64,000 nucleotides of DNA from Azolla pinnata (taxonomy: Eukaryota > Streptophyta > Polypodiopsida > Salviniales > Salviniaceae). The translations under genes were made by a program, and so were the position numbers. Below, piece after piece: positions 50,173 through 62,844 of this stretch. Position 1 is the stretch's first letter. Each line of letters starts with the position of its first letter. The notes beneath the pieces were generated by a model that had not been told where the DNA came from, searched no databases, and saw only the letters and a program-made list of their open reading frames with translations. The stretch covers positions 54,905-118,904 of the forward strand of contig JBBBWG010032086.1 of the NCBI GenBank assembly GCA_037176905.1. The letters run 5' to 3'.

Positions 50173-50204
50173 GGGGGAATATTCCCTCAAGGGAATATTC
50201 CCCC
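50173..50204. repeat. Perfect 15-bp inverted repeat (ggaatattcc hairpin)
   Basis: gggggaatattccct is followed after two bases (ca) by its exact reverse complement. A third, partial arm (agggaatatttt) follows at once, and tgacgtca directly precedes. It could form a cruciform or a very stable RNA hairpin. Confidence 0.9.
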
Positions 50205-50284
50205 TCAGGGAATATTTTTAGAAGAGGGAGATTCCGGAACCCTAAAAGCCAAAAAAGGAAGGGAAATTTTGCCAAATGAAACTC

Positions 50285-50665
50285 CAAACAAATTTTGCTA
50301 ATTACATTTTTAAAATTAGAAATTACAAATTAATGCATCGTTTTGTGTTAATCGATCAATTCCAATCGATCCCCATCTTTCTCTTACTAATCGCCTCCAC
50401 CTATCTCTTCATTGGTTTGTAATCTTCCTATTGTTAGTAGCTAATTGCTTCCGACTTCCTACTGTTGTTTACTAATCGATTCTCTTACCGTATTCGATCA
50501 ACACAATTTGTTAATTTTAAAATCTGTTAAGTTGGTGCTAATCAACTAATTAGACATTATTTTTTAGTGAGAGATCAAACTAGATGTTAATACGTAATTT
50601 TTAATTTTAGTAGGTGTTAAAATGAAATTGATAAATTTATTAGGCGTTTTCATTAATTTTCCCAA
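50285..50665. mobile_element. MITE-like foldback element, copy 4
   Basis: Left end is ctaattacatttttaaaatt then agaaattacaaattaatgc. Right end is gtaatttttaattttagtag, gtgttaaaatg, then attaggcgttttcattaatt. The right end is the inverted complement of the left end of copy 3 over more than 60 bp. The interior has the shared actaatcgcctccacctatc and actaatcgattctcttaccg segments. Confidence 0.55.
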
Positions 50666-50990
50666 CAAGAAAACCCTAAACCCAAATCAAAAACCCTAAA
50701 AACCTCCCTAGAATGCTTGAAAACCCAAATGAAACCTTGAAAGTTAAATCCTAGACCTCAACCTGAAACCCTAAGAACCCAATTCAACTCAAGGCACTCG
50801 AAAGCCCCAATTGAATCTTTAAATCCTTGAAAACTAGACCATAATCAACCCTAGAAACCCTAAATACCAGCACCATCCACACCCTCTAAACCGAAATCTT
50901 AGAAAATATCAAACCCCGGAACAATCGGAAACACGACTCAACACTACACCCTAAACGATTGAAGCCCTAGACATTGACACCATGTCTAAG
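50666..50990. repeat. Degenerate aaaccctaaa-rich segment
   Basis: Telomere-like aaccctaaac pieces are dispersed among unrelated AT-rich sequence (for example near 50672, 50692, 50766 and 50844). It is looser than the arrays at 40.6 and 48.6 kb, and I see no coding sequence. Confidence 0.55.
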
Positions 50991-50999
50991 GTTTCGCTA

Positions 51000-53900
51000 T
51001 GAATATCTAAATTTAGATTTACAAACCCATAATATAGCTTATTTCCTTAACTTTGATTCATCTTTTTAAACTCTGAAATCCGATTATAAATGAGGTGACA
51101 ATGAGTTTTTTTATACAGGTGGTTATTCATTACCATAACTTTACTTTTTCCTCCATATCTCTCGTCATGAATCTCTAAATTTAAATCTACAAATACCATC
51201 TTATAGCCTTCTATCTCTTAGCTTTGATACATTTTTTTGAACTCAATTACAAAACGACAAAGCAATGAGTTTTTTTTATATAGGCAGTCGCTCTTCTCTA
51301 TTCTTGCTTTGTCTTCTCCTCCCTTATTTATACCACAAATTTACTTATTCGTTCATATTTCTCACCCTAAATATCGAAATTTAGATCTACAAAGCGCATA
51401 ATATAGCTTATTTCCTTAGCCTTGAGTCACACTTTTTAACTTTACAATCGGATACTATACACAAGATCAATGAGTGTTTTAATGCATCGGTTTTTCTTCT
51501 CCTGACTTATTTTTGCCATGATTTTAAGTTTTCCTTTATATCTATTGCCCCTAGTATTGAAATTTAAATCTACAAAACTCATATTAGAGCTTACGTCCGT
51601 AGCTTTGATTTCTCTTTTTGAATTATGAAATCCGATTATAGATGAGGAACTAATGAGCTTTTTTATGTAGGTGGTTGCTCTTGTCTGTTCCTAACCTGAT
51701 TTTTACAATAACTTTACTTTTTCTTTCATGTCTCGCCCATTAAATTTTCTAAATTTATCTCTAATCAACCCATATCATAGCCTACTGCAGTAACTTTGAT
51801 TCACCTAATTGAACTCTCAAATCAAATATCATACAAGGAAACTATGAGTTTTTTAAAGAAGGCAATCGCTCTTATTTCTCTCAACTTGATTTTTGTCATA
51901 ACTTTACTTTTATTTTCATGTCTCTTGCCTTGAATTTCAAAACTTAGATCTACAAAGCCCATGTCATAGCCTGTTTTGTTTGGTTTGATTCACCTATTTG
52001 GACTCTCACATCTAATATCGTACGAGGAAGCTATGAGCTTTTTAAAGAAGGCGGTCGCTCTTGTCTGTTCTTCCTTGATTTCTGCCATAACTTTACTTTT
52101 TCCTTCATTTCTCTCGCCCTTTATTTTTAGATTTTGATCTAATCCACCCATACCTTAGCCTATTTCATTAGCTTTGATTCACCTATTTGAACTCTCAAAT
52201 CCGATATCATACGAGAAAGTTGTAAGCTTTTTAAAAGAATGTGGTCACTCTTATCTATTCTTGCATGATTTCTGCCACAAATTTACTATTTCCTTTACCT
52301 CTCGTGCACTAAATTTGGAAATTTAGATCTAATCAGCCCATACCATAGCCTACTATTGTAGCTTTGATTCACCTATTTGAACTCTAAAATCCAACATTGT
52401 ACAAGAAAGTTATGGGCTTTCTAATGCAACCGGACGCTCTTGTATGTTCGTGCCTCATCTGTGACACAACCTTACTTTCTCCTTCATGTCTCTTGCCCTA
52501 AATTTCTAAATTTAGATTTTTTTCATGTCATATGATAGCCTAGTTTGTTAGCTTTGATTTAGGTATTTGAGCTCTAAAATCTGATATCATAAAATGAAGT
52601 TGTGAGCTTTTGATGTAGGCAGTCGTTGTTGACTGTCCGTGTCTCATTGCCGACACAATTTTACTTTTTCTTTCGTGTCTACCACTCAAAATTTTGGAAT
52701 TGAAATTTTGTCATGTCATATGATATTCTACTTGGTTAGCTTTGATTCAACTATTTGAAATCTAAAACTTAATATCATACAAAGAAGCAATAAGCTTTTT
52801 TATGTAGGCGGTTGTTGTTGACTGTCCATGCATCATCTCTAACAGAGTTTAACTTTTTCTTTCGTGTCTTTCGCCCTGAGTTTTAGAATTTAGATAATTT
52901 CATGCTAGATAATAGCATACTTGGTGTGCTTTGATTTGGGTATTTGAACTTGCAAATCCGATATCATAGAGGAGGCTATGAGCTTTTTTATGTAAAGAGT
53001 CGTTATTGACTTTTTGTGCCTCATCTCCGACAAAACTTTACTTTTTCTCTCGTGTCTGTTGCCTTGAGTTTTAAATTTTAGATTTTGACATGCAATATGA
53101 TAACATACTTGATAAGTTTTGATTCAACAATTTGAACTCTAAAATCCGATAGAACTTTCTCATGTAGGGGGTCGCTATACTTTGTCCCTGACTCATCTTT
53201 GACACAATTTTTTTTTTTTTGTGTCTGAGATTTAAAATTTATATATTTTTTCATACCATATAAAACAAGGAAGCTATTTGATTAAGTTATTTGAATTCTA
53301 ACATTCGATATCAAAGAGGAAGTTATGACCTTTATAATGTAAGTGGTTGGTGTTGTCTGCCGTGCTCTATGACATAGGTTTACTTTTTCTTTCATGTCTG
53401 TCGCCTTGAGCTTTAGAGTTTAGATTTTCTCATGACATATGATAGTCTACTTGTTTAGCTTTAATTTAGCTATTTGAACTCTAAGATCCGATATTATATG
53501 AGGAAACTATGAGCTTTTTGATGTAGGGGGTCGTTGACCGTTTATGCCTCATCTTTGACACAATTTTACTTTTTCTTTCGTATCTGTTGCCCTGAGTTTT
53601 GTAATTTAGGTTTTTTCATGTCATACGATAACCTACTTGGTTAGCCTTGGTTCAACTATTTGAACTCTGAAATCCAATATCAAACGAGAAAGCTATGAGC
53701 TTTTTGATGTACGCGGTCACTGTTGACTGTCCGTGCCTCATCTCTGGCCGAGTTTTACTTTTTCTTTCCTGTCTCTCACCCTAAGTTTTAGAATCTAAAT
53801 TTTTTCATGTCATATGATACCTACTTGGTTAGCTTTAATTCAACTATTTGAACTCGTAAATCCGATATCATACGAGAAATCTATGAGTTATTTGATCTAA

Positions 53901-54260
53901 GAAGTCGCTCTTGACTTTCCATGCCTCATCTGTGACACAGGTTTACTTTTTTTTTCGTGTCTGTCGGTTTGAGTTTTAGAATTTAGATTTTGTCATGTGA
54001 TATAATAACCTACTTGGTTAGCTTGATTCAGCTATTTGAACTCTAAAATCAGATGTCATACGAGAAAATTATGAGCTTTTATGTTGACTGTCTTTACCCC
54101 ATCTCTGACACAATTTTACTTTCTCTTTCATGTATGTTGCCCTAAGTTTTAGAATTTAGATTTTTTTTATACCACATGATAGCTTACTTGGTAGCTTTGA
54201 TTCAGCTATTTTAACTCTAAAATCTTATATCATACAAGATCCCGCATCTATTCCATGAAG
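51000..54260. repeat. Diverged tandem satellite, monomer ~187 bp, about 17 copies
   Basis: Each monomer holds the order gctttgattcacctatttga, actctaaaatccgatatcat, gaagctatgagcttttt, a tcgct(c)ttg/tgttgact block, gacacaattttactttttct and gagttttagaatttagatt. The gagcttttt mark recurs near 51651, 51843, 52030, 52217, 52408, 52595, 52785, 52972 and so on, steps of 187-192 bp. Monomers are AT-rich and differ from one another, so the array is old. No coding frame survives. Confidence 0.88.
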
Positions 54261-54845
54261 TTGGTACCTCTTACTTAAGGCTCATCTTTGAGGGGCAGAC
54301 GTGGAGGCCATTTCCCTTAAGTTGTCTGCTTATCGAGTGATCATACTCAAGGTGGTCTTTAACATAAAAGGATACAACCAAGATCCTCCATATAAAGTGT
54401 TGTTTGCATGGCGAAGACTCTACCTAAAGTGGATACAAGCACGAATGCTTTATCTAGTGTGGGTACGGGTTCAAGGTCGCCCTACAACAGAAAGAACAAA
54501 CGCAACAAAATCAAGAGCTAGAGAAGGTGGCTAACAGACCATACCAACAATAGTGCAAGTTCACTTCGAGTCATAGTGCAGGTGAAGAAGATCATAGAAT
54601 GAAGAGGCTATGGAATCCTCTATGCAACCAGAGACACAGATAGAGAGAGCGTGACACACAACACGATATACAATATATATATTAACAGAACGGAGATCTA
54701 AAACAAGAGACCACACAAGCTTGGTTATATATAGTAATGCAAGCTAGGCAAATGCCCTTTCAGCTATTTACAAGAATGGCGTGCCCAAAGGGGCAGTGCA
54801 AGTATGACCATTATCCGGCCAGATTTGACGCGCTCGACCCATCAA
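54261..54845. other. Unassigned spacer, possible transposon remnant
   Basis: An open frame at 54301-54534 has no recognisable domain. The stretch 54630-54800 (short direct repeats, tatatata, a gggcagtgcaagtatgacc block) resembles a decayed LTR end in composition only. I find no terminal repeat pair or primer-binding site to support that. Confidence 0.25.
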
Positions 54846-55250
54846 AACACCGAGCTGAACAGAGGCTCGATCAGGGCAGGGAATTGAACTAAACAACGAG
54901 TTTTGGCTCGATCAGAGAGCAAGGAATCGAGTAGTGATCAAAGCAGGGAATCGAACTAAACGGAGAGTTTTGGCTCAATTAGAGAGCAAGGAATCGAGCT
55001 ATGATCAGAGCAGGGAATCGAACTGAACGAGTTTTGGTTCGATCAGAGAGCAAGGAAATCGAGCTGTGATCAGAGCAGGGAATCGAACTGAACAACGAGT
55101 TTTGGCTCGATCAGAGAGCAAGGAATCGAGCTGTGATCAGAGCAGGGAATCGAACAGAACAACGAGTTTTGGCTCGATCAGAGAGCAAGGAATCGAGCTG
55201 TGATGAGAGCACGGAACTGAACCAGGCAGGGAATCGAGTCTGACCGAGAG
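54846..55250. repeat. 67-bp minisatellite (gagttttggctcgatcagag)
   Basis: Five full copies start at about 54898, 54965, 55029, 55097 and 55164 and a partial one precedes. The unit continues agcaaggaatcgagctgtga, tcagagcagggaatcgaac. Copies are about 90% alike, so this array is young compared with the 187-bp satellite next to it. Confidence 0.9.
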
Positions 55251-55439
55251 ACCCGACTTCGTGGCCATGTGATTGAACAAGAGCAAGTCAGAACAAACAC
55301 CGAAAGCCGACAGAATCATGTCAGAATTGTCAATGTAACATTGGGCCAATCTGTAAGAGATTTGATAAGGTTTTTTACTCTTCTTCTCCAATGGGCCTTC
55401 TCCAATGGGGCCAATCTTTAGAATTGCCCAACAACAATT

Positions 55440-55850
55440 ACATGAGGTCTTCTTCTTCTTTAGTTCTTCTTCTTCTTCTTCTTCTTCTTCTTCTTCTCCA
55501 TCGCATAGACCTTTGATCCCCCCCCCAGCCCTTTCCATCTCCTTTTCTGCTTTCAGCTCCTGCCCTTCATCTCGAAGGAAGGCTTGGATTCCTCGTCAGT
55601 GTTAAAGTTTCTTTCAGAAGAAGGAGAAGGAGAAGGAGAAGGAGAAGAAGGAGAAGGAGAAGAAGGAGAAGGAGAAGGAGAAGGAGAAGGAGAAGAAGGA
55701 GGAGAAAGAGGAGAAAGAGGAGAAGGAGGAGGGCAAAGAGGAGAAGGATAAGGAGGAGGAGGAGGAGGAGGAGGAGGAGGAGGAGGTGGAGGTGGAGGTG
55801 AAGGAGGAGAACAAGGAGAAGGTGAAGGAGCAGGAGGAGGAGGAGAAGAT
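55440..55850. repeat. Paired pyrimidine and purine tracts upstream of SKIP35
   Basis: A (ttc)n run at about 55446-55500 is followed, after 110 nt, by about 230 nt of nearly uninterrupted purine (gagaag and gga repeats) at about 55615-55845. Open frames here (poly-Glu, poly-Ser, poly-Pro) are artefacts. The tracts lie in the probable promoter/5' leader of the gene starting at 56109. Confidence 0.8.
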
Positions 55851-55912
55851 GCAGCGGCCGGAACAGACGACGACAACGAAGGAGGGATTCTCGATTTCTT
55901 AGTTTCGCGGAG

Positions 55913-56015
55913 GTAAGTTCTTTTCTTCGTTCTCATCTGGTACAGGCTCTCATTGCGCGGCTTTTCCGTCTGATTCGGCTTCCCGTTTCTTTTTAATCCT
56001 CTTTGTTTCTAGCAG
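55913..56015 (+). other. Probable 5'-UTR intron of the SKIP35 gene
   Basis: A near-perfect donor (gcggag|gtaagttct) at 55913 is followed about 100 nt later by a pyrimidine-rich acceptor (tttgtttctagcag) ending at 56012 or 56015, upstream of the start codon. Leader introns are common in plant genes; transcript data are needed to confirm it. Confidence 0.55.
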
Positions 56016-56108
56016 GCAAAGATCTCTCTCTCTCTCTCTCTCTGTCTCTAAGTTGTATTTTCTATAGAGGCATAGGCATATGTTTGCGCACTAAGTTGGG
56101 AGGACACC

Positions 56109-59100
56109 ATGGAGGAGGGGGCCATACCCATGGAAGAGGATGAAGCTTTGCCAGACATGGTGAAGAGCCTGGAATGCCAGCTGAGTTCACACTGTGAGTG
56201 CACAACCAGCTTTGGCTCAGATCATTCGGCTGATGATGAATCGTTGGCCGATGTGATCGAAGAAGAAGGTGTGGTGGGATCGAAGTATCGGGCGCGATCG
56301 GTGCAAAGGAGGAGATCGAGCGAAGAGGTATGGTATTCACACAACGAGAATCAAGAGCAGTTACGGTTAGGGAAATGCCGAACAGCAGTGACGAAAGGGA
56401 GATCGAGAGAGAGGATGGGTTCGAGGAGGTATGAGCTAAGAAGGGATAAGATCGAGATAGGGAGATCTTTCCAGCTAGCTGTAGGGTCTCATGATTGGAA
56501 TCTAGCCGAGAGCTTGATTCCATTGGCAGATTCCCAGCGGCTCAATGATGGGCTTTGTATAGCACTCGATTCGGTATGGTTCTTGTGCACACATGATGAG
56601 TTGAAAGGGGCCACTAGCCTCATCGAGAAGCTTGTGGGAGCTGGAGCCCATGATTTCACGCGAGCAGCTCTTCGAACCTCATTCCTTGCATCTTGTGTCT
56701 CTGCTTGCCGGAGCCGCACTATGAGCCTCTCCGATACCGTCACTGTCATGGCCCAACGGTTAGTAGTTCTTCTACTTTTTCTATTGGTGGAAAGGAATCG
56801 ATCATTCTTTCTCTTGTTGGGTATTGGTTCTTAGTCATGTTCATGCATGATGCTTTTTTTAGTGGAAATTGTTGTCTTTCTGGAGCCTCTTGAATGTGTT
56901 GGTCTATTTCTTGATCGAAAATTTGTTGTCTTGTTGACTACCATTTAGTGTATTGGGTTGATTCCTAGTCTTTTGATGGGTAGTGCTCTTTAGTCTTTTT
57001 AAGCACTCTTTTATATATTTGGCAATCCCTGGCCATTGATGCACAATCCTTTTACTTGAAAATTGTGTTTTTTTTAGTACTGTCGAGTATGTTGGCAATA
57101 GTCCTAGTCAAATGATGTGAATTTCCCTTTTTGACGAAAATTGTGTCTTTTGTTGAGTACCCTCGAGTATATCAGGGCAATTCTTGGTCATATGATGCTG
57201 AGTGCTTTTCCCATGAAGATTTTTTTTTTTTGTGAAATACTCGTAAGTATATTTTGGCCATTCTTAGTCAGATGATGCACAATGCTTTTTTCATGACATT
57301 TGGGCCTTGTTGAGTAACCGCGAGTATATTGAGGTAATTCTTTTGTCATATGACACGCGATACTTTTTGTATGAAGATATTGTCTCATTAAATGCCCTCA
57401 GGTATATTGGGGCAGTTTCTTAATCATATGATGTGCAATGGCTTCTCCCTGCAATTCCTGTCTTTTTGGGTATTCTTGTGTATGTAGGGGAAATTGTCTT
57501 GTTGCATACGCTCGAGTATCAGGTAATTCTTAATCATATGCTGCACAATGGTCTAATTAAGTACTCTCGGTTATGTATGGGAAATCGGTAGTCGCATATC
57601 TCTAGTATATCTGGTAATCCTTTGTCATGTTGTTGAGTACTCTCTCATGCTTGGTAAGCCTTACGCATATGATTAACAATACATAGTTTTATTTTTGGCC
57701 TTGTTGGCTTTGAGTGCGAGTTCAATCTTAGTTGTATGATTAGTGGTAGGTAGCTGTAAATTTTTTCTTGTTGAGAACAAGGTTATGCTTGCTTTTATGA
57801 TTAACAGGACGTAGTAAATCTTCTCCTGTGGAAATGTTTTGAATATAGGGTCATATGGTCAAGGCTATGCATAGTTCTAGTTGTTTTCCCATAAAAAATT
57901 TTCTCTCGTGACCATCAACCTCATGTAAATAATAGAGAAGCTAGAGGTATGCCTTGTAATTGTATAATCAGCAAGAATTAGCCTCATACAATGCTGTAAA
58001 TAATTTTTACTTATCCACCCCTTGAAAAGAAACAACATGCACACACAATAAATCAGTAATGGTTCTAGTTGTTGTTGAGATGACTTTTCATATGTGTGCC
58101 TCAGATTAAGAGAACGGCTCCAAGAATGCAGTGTGGATGAGATGCTCAAAGCCGAGGCAGCTGTTAAGGTGCAGAGGTTCACGGAATGGGCATTAAAGTG
58201 TATTGGATCGCACTCACGTGCAAGAAAACGAGGGAATGCGGGAGGAGAAATAGTCGCATATAATTCTTCTATAGAATCTCAGCTTCAGCTCAAGGCATTC
58301 AAGAGGTTTTTGGAATTGGCAGGGGACAGACTTAGTGGGAAGGACTACACTGAGGCATTTGATGCAGCATGCTTTCCACTTACTCTGTTTTCTACAGCTA
58401 TAGACTCCGGATGGGCCTCTGGTATCGCTGCAAGTGCCATGCAAGGTTTGTTAGGGATGCTTGTGGAGGGCGGAGCTGATAATGTGAATCAGTGCTTTCT
58501 GGAGGCAGCCAGATTTGGTAGCACCGAATTGGTTCGCATTCTACTTCAGGTAAGAAACTGTAAAAGAATTATAATGTGTGTTCCATTATCTATCATTTAT
58601 TATGTTCCTTTGGGGAGGAAGATTATTGCTTCTTTCAGGGATTTTTTAAAGAAAAGCACTCTACTGTTTATGTGCCTTTTAATGCCCATCCGTTTGAGTA
58701 TTTTAACGTTTTGATAGATATGTTTAGGTTTGCGTTCATGTCCACTAGAATGTAACTGACGTAATTGTAAATGTACACACATTGTCATTGATTAATGTTT
58801 ATGCCTGGCGTAGGAATTAGGTTTTGGTGGTCATTCCTACTGGTCTAGCAAAGCAGTATTATAAAATAAGCAATTCTTTATTTGTGTAGCATTGTTTGTT
58901 GCACATTATATGCCAGGAGGATGAAACTGTTTCTTCTGGAAGTTTATCTATTGTTTTGATTGCCTTTTATGCATATTCTATGAATGCTTTAATGATTTGA
59001 TTGATATGTTTCTTCGTGCTTGAGAGTTCCATTATTAACTTCTATACTTGGCTGTTGAGCGAAATTGTTTATTAGCCACTTGTCAAATAAAGTTGCCCTA

Positions 59101-60813
59101 ATTCTAGGATTTCAAGGTGAGTAAATGTCGGCGACTTTCATAAACTTCATTTCAATTCTACAAGTTTGTTTCTAGATGATGCCTCAAACATGGATCTCGT
59201 GCATCATATTCAAAGTTTCGCTAACTGTCAACTTAAAAAGATATCTGTAAGATTCACTAATGGTTATTTTCCCATTCTCATCTCAAAAAAATTTCATAAT
59301 ACGAAGACAGAAAATGTATTAGATGTCAGCTCATAAAGATGGTATCCACGATAAGATCTAGTTTGGTATGATAGTTTGGGTAAAGACCATTGTTTTTTAT
59401 ATCCTGGAGAAGGGCTCAACTGGAGATTGCATATGGCAATGCTTCTAACAGCAGCAGATAACCTGAACTTCCTGTCAATTTCAGGCTGATAATTCACAGA
59501 GCTTGAACCATAACTTACAGCCTAACATGGTGATAGATAGTAGAGCTGCCCAGAATCTGTATGCTGGAAAAATGTAAACTTGATGGTGGGGAATTTCTTG
59601 AGAACAATGACTGGACTAGCATTTGCTCTATGTCAATTGCAGATGGTGACATTTGCAGTAAACTGTAGAAGTAAATGACGTTTCTGTTGTTTACTATAGC
59701 AATGAGAAATACTGTACTTTATCCTTGGAATCAGAAGCCTTTGATTTAACATATGAACGAGAAGTGTATCCTCTAGTTCTGATGCCCATGCTGAAGCGTG
59801 AAACCTAAAAAACCCAGGAAACTTGAAGTTAAATTTTACAGTATTCCTAGACTTAAAAAGCTTTCTTAGATTCATGGATGATAATAGAAACTGGGAATCT
59901 GAATAGATGTAGTGATGATTATCACAAAATTGGCAATCTAGTTCGATTAATGATTGGTACCATGTAAAATCCTTAAGACATTTACCTGTGCTTTGTTGTG
60001 CAGATAGCTCGAAGGAATGGCATTGAAGTCGACGTAGATCTTGCATTAGGATTTGCATCTCATTACTGCAAGATAGCAACAATGGAGTGTCTAGTGGCTG
60101 ACGGTAATGCGAGTGCATTCTTGGGTCCCTTGATGCGGGCCGCAGATAGAGGATGCATGCAAGTCGTGAAGTGGTTTGTGGAGAAAGGATGCCGAGAGAT
60201 GGAGCTTTGCCTCGCATTAACGGCTGCTGCATCGAGTAGTAGAATCTTTGTGGCTGAGTATCTCCTCAAAGAGATTCCCCTTCATGTTTTACATGCTTTA
60301 AGCCTCGATATTCTCAAAGCCGCTGGAGAGCGGAGCTCGGGCTGCTCTGAAGGTATCGCTTTCCTTCTAAGATCGGATTTCCTGAAGAACTCTGAAGCCA
60401 CTTACACGGTAGCAGATAGCATGTCAAAGCTGGAGGATGAATCAATATCAAATGAATTGAAGTCCTTCTTCAAAGCTGAATGGTCGGAAGAAGCTTTTAT
60501 GCTGGGCCGCTTGAAGGGCAAAGCCCATCATGCCAATACGATGAGAGCCATCAAAAGGGGGACATCGCCGCTTCGGCTTCAAGAGCTTCCTTTACAATTG
60601 CAAGTTACCATAGCTTATTTCCCGCTATATAAGCAATGCGTGGGTAGCTCGGGAAGCCTCCTCTCGCAATTGCTTCGAGGTCAGCTTGTTGAAGCTGCGT
60701 TACACCTCAGCGGAAAAAATTACACTTCCCAAGAGATAGAAGCATTGGGTAAAGAAGAGCTTCTGGCCATTGTGGAGGCAAGGTTGCCATCTTTTCTTGT
60801 CGGTGGTTACTGA
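56109..60813 (+). CDS. SKIP35: Ankyrin-repeat protein SKIP35 (SKP1-interacting partner 35)
   Basis: Three exons, 56109-56758, 58105-58549 and 60004-60813, phases 2 and 0, give 634 residues. The start (ggacaccATGG) is the first ATG of the frame and has a good context. The acidic N-terminus diverges. From about residue 115 the protein matches plant SKIP35 closely: AESLIPLADSQRLNDGLCIALDS, DFTRAALRTSFLASCVSACRSR, KVQRFTEWALKCIG, TEAFDAACFPLTLFS, GLLGMLVEGGADNVNQCFLEA, then degenerate ankyrin-like helices (LGFASHYCKIATMECLV, ADRGCMQVVKWFVEKGC) and a conserved tail with AYFPLYKQC and LLSQLLRGQLVEAALHL. The Arabidopsis protein was found as a partner of the SCF ubiquitin-ligase subunit SKP1; the molecular function is not settled. 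The two introns are long (1,346 and 1,454 nt) and hold no recognised exon. Confidence 0.95.
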
Positions 60814-62070
60814 CAAGCATTTTGTTAAGGTACTTTTGTGCAATATATTTTGGATCTTTATGCGGTAAAAGTACATATACATATACGATTTGTTCATTTC
60901 AGTGGCTTGCCATTGTATTCTGAGGCTCAGCTACATAATATTTTTTCGTAAAAAGAGAAGAAATCTGCCTTTTTAGCTTGAGTGTATTTTTACTTGATTA
61001 CCGACTCAGCGTTTGCTTTTTTTGTTTTCCCAATCTCCTAGCAGAGCGCCTCGGTTTCTGTATCTGTTGGAGCAAATGTTAGAACTTTAAAGTGCACGAC
61101 ATCACTGATTGGGTCGTCAAAGTTCTCGTTCAAGCATGTTTTCCATACTTGGGATATATGGGCATCCTGTTAAGTAAGTGACCTTGCGTTTGTTGTAGCC
61201 ATTGTTGCCTTCATGTGCTTAAAAGCATCTGCTTCAATGGCCTCATAACTAATATTTACTCTAAAAGTTTCATTGGTCGACACTTTGCAATCATGGACTT
61301 GAGCTCTTGCTGTCCCAATTTGTCATCGTGTCTGATGTGATTCAAGAAGTAAAATTGTTTATATGCCCAAAGTCAATTTATGCTTTAGCCTTTTATCAAA
61401 GCGATCCTAGAAATTTGGCCCCCCCATTTGAGGTCAAAAGAATTGTGCACCATTGTATTAGTTGTGGCTTCTCTAAAGCATCATTGTAGCCTCACTTAGA
61501 AACTATTATTACTCTGTCCTCATAACCAATCTAGTTACGACGAGAAACAGCTTTCAAAGTATCCTCATATCCAATCTACATACAAGTAAACAGCTTACAA
61601 GCATAGACTTAAGTGCATGATGTGTTCTTGCACGCTGTGATGCTGGTAAGATTTCGAGTATCATGTGAAATTAATAATGTAAACCTCACACGTCTTGCTG
61701 GAGATTTGAGGATCGTGTTAAATTATCGCTCCGAGTCCATCATGTTTCCAGCAAATCACAATTGATATGCCTTGCATGTCAGAAGTGACATACATCCTCT
61801 CAGTTTTTGTTGCATACGTTCATATTTTCATGCTTGGGTCATGTTTCCATGGTGTCACGTCCAACACCTGAACGGTGTTTAAAGAACTGTAAGTTTTTCA
61901 GTGAAGGTCAATTTGATATATGTTTCAACTTCTATCGACAAAATGAAACGTTAGTGTATCTTAATCTGTATCCAAAACTTGAAACTCTAGCAAGTTTGAT
62001 GAGCTGGATAGTGACATGTTTTGTGGTCATGATAATGCGAAGTCTAATGGGTGATATCATGCCTCTACAC
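60814..62070. other. 3' flank of SKIP35; nothing recognised
   Basis: AT-rich sequence without a family-matching frame. The first 100-200 nt are presumably 3' UTR. Short frames such as 61807-62271 run into the minisatellite downstream and show no domain. Confidence 0.5.
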
Positions 62071-62071
62071 T

Positions 62072-62440
62072 CTGAGCTGGTATGCTTCAAAGAGAGAGAT
62101 GACCGATTGCTCTATGTAAGGCTGGTATGCTTCAAAGAGAGAGATGCTTGGTTGCTTCTTGTTGCCCCATGTAGCGCTGGTATGCTTCAGAGAGAAATGG
62201 TCAGTTGTTTCTTATTGCCCCATGTAAAGCTGGTATGCTTCAGATCAGTTGTTTCTTGTTGCCCCATGTAAAGCTGGTATGCTTCAGAGAGAAATGATCT
62301 GTTACTGCTGTTGCTCCATGTAAAGCTGGCATGCTTCACAGAGAAATGATTAGTTGTTTCTTATTACCCCATGTAAAGCTGGTATGCTTCAAAGAGAAAT
62401 GATCAGTTGCTTCTTGTTGCTCCATGCTATGTTGATGCAT
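62072..62440. repeat. 52-bp minisatellite (gctggtatgcttcaaagaga)
   Basis: Seven copies start near 62075, 62121, 62176, 62229, 62273, 62325 and 62378. The unit continues gaaatgatcagttgcttctt, gttgccccatgtaaa. Copy length varies from 44 to 55 bp by small deletions. Confidence 0.88.
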
Positions 62441-62844
62441 GACAGAACTGTCCAAACTTTGGACACCAGGGTTGGCTTGCACTATAGAGAGGTTTTTAGC
62501 TACAAAAAGTGTTAGCTTCTTCAAGTTGTGCTCACTGCTGTGGCATGCTCGAGAAGCTATGGCAGAAAGAACACTAGAGCAGTTTCCAGAAGTGGATCTC
62601 TTCCCAGCAGCTTGGGCTTTAGGGCTCACCCGGAAAGCTCCGACTGGTACCTCCATCAGCTGGTTGCACCATGTGCCTCTATATGTCTTGCTGCTGACTG
62701 TGCATGCATGGCAAATCGCATTTGCTTGGTTGTTTATGCATATGGATGAAGATGGAGTGTGAATGGATTTAGCAGCAAATGGTAATGAGGGGAAAAATCC
62801 TCGCAGTAAGCATACAAACTGATTGCTGCTGTTTCAGCAACGGA

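Noticed and set aside
54630-54845. LTR retrotransposon end
   Set aside because: Only composition suggests it. No paired terminal repeat, primer-binding site or polyprotein frame was seen.
55553-55936. Poly-Pro and poly-Ser frames on the minus strand
   Set aside because: They are translations of the purine tract upstream of SKIP35.
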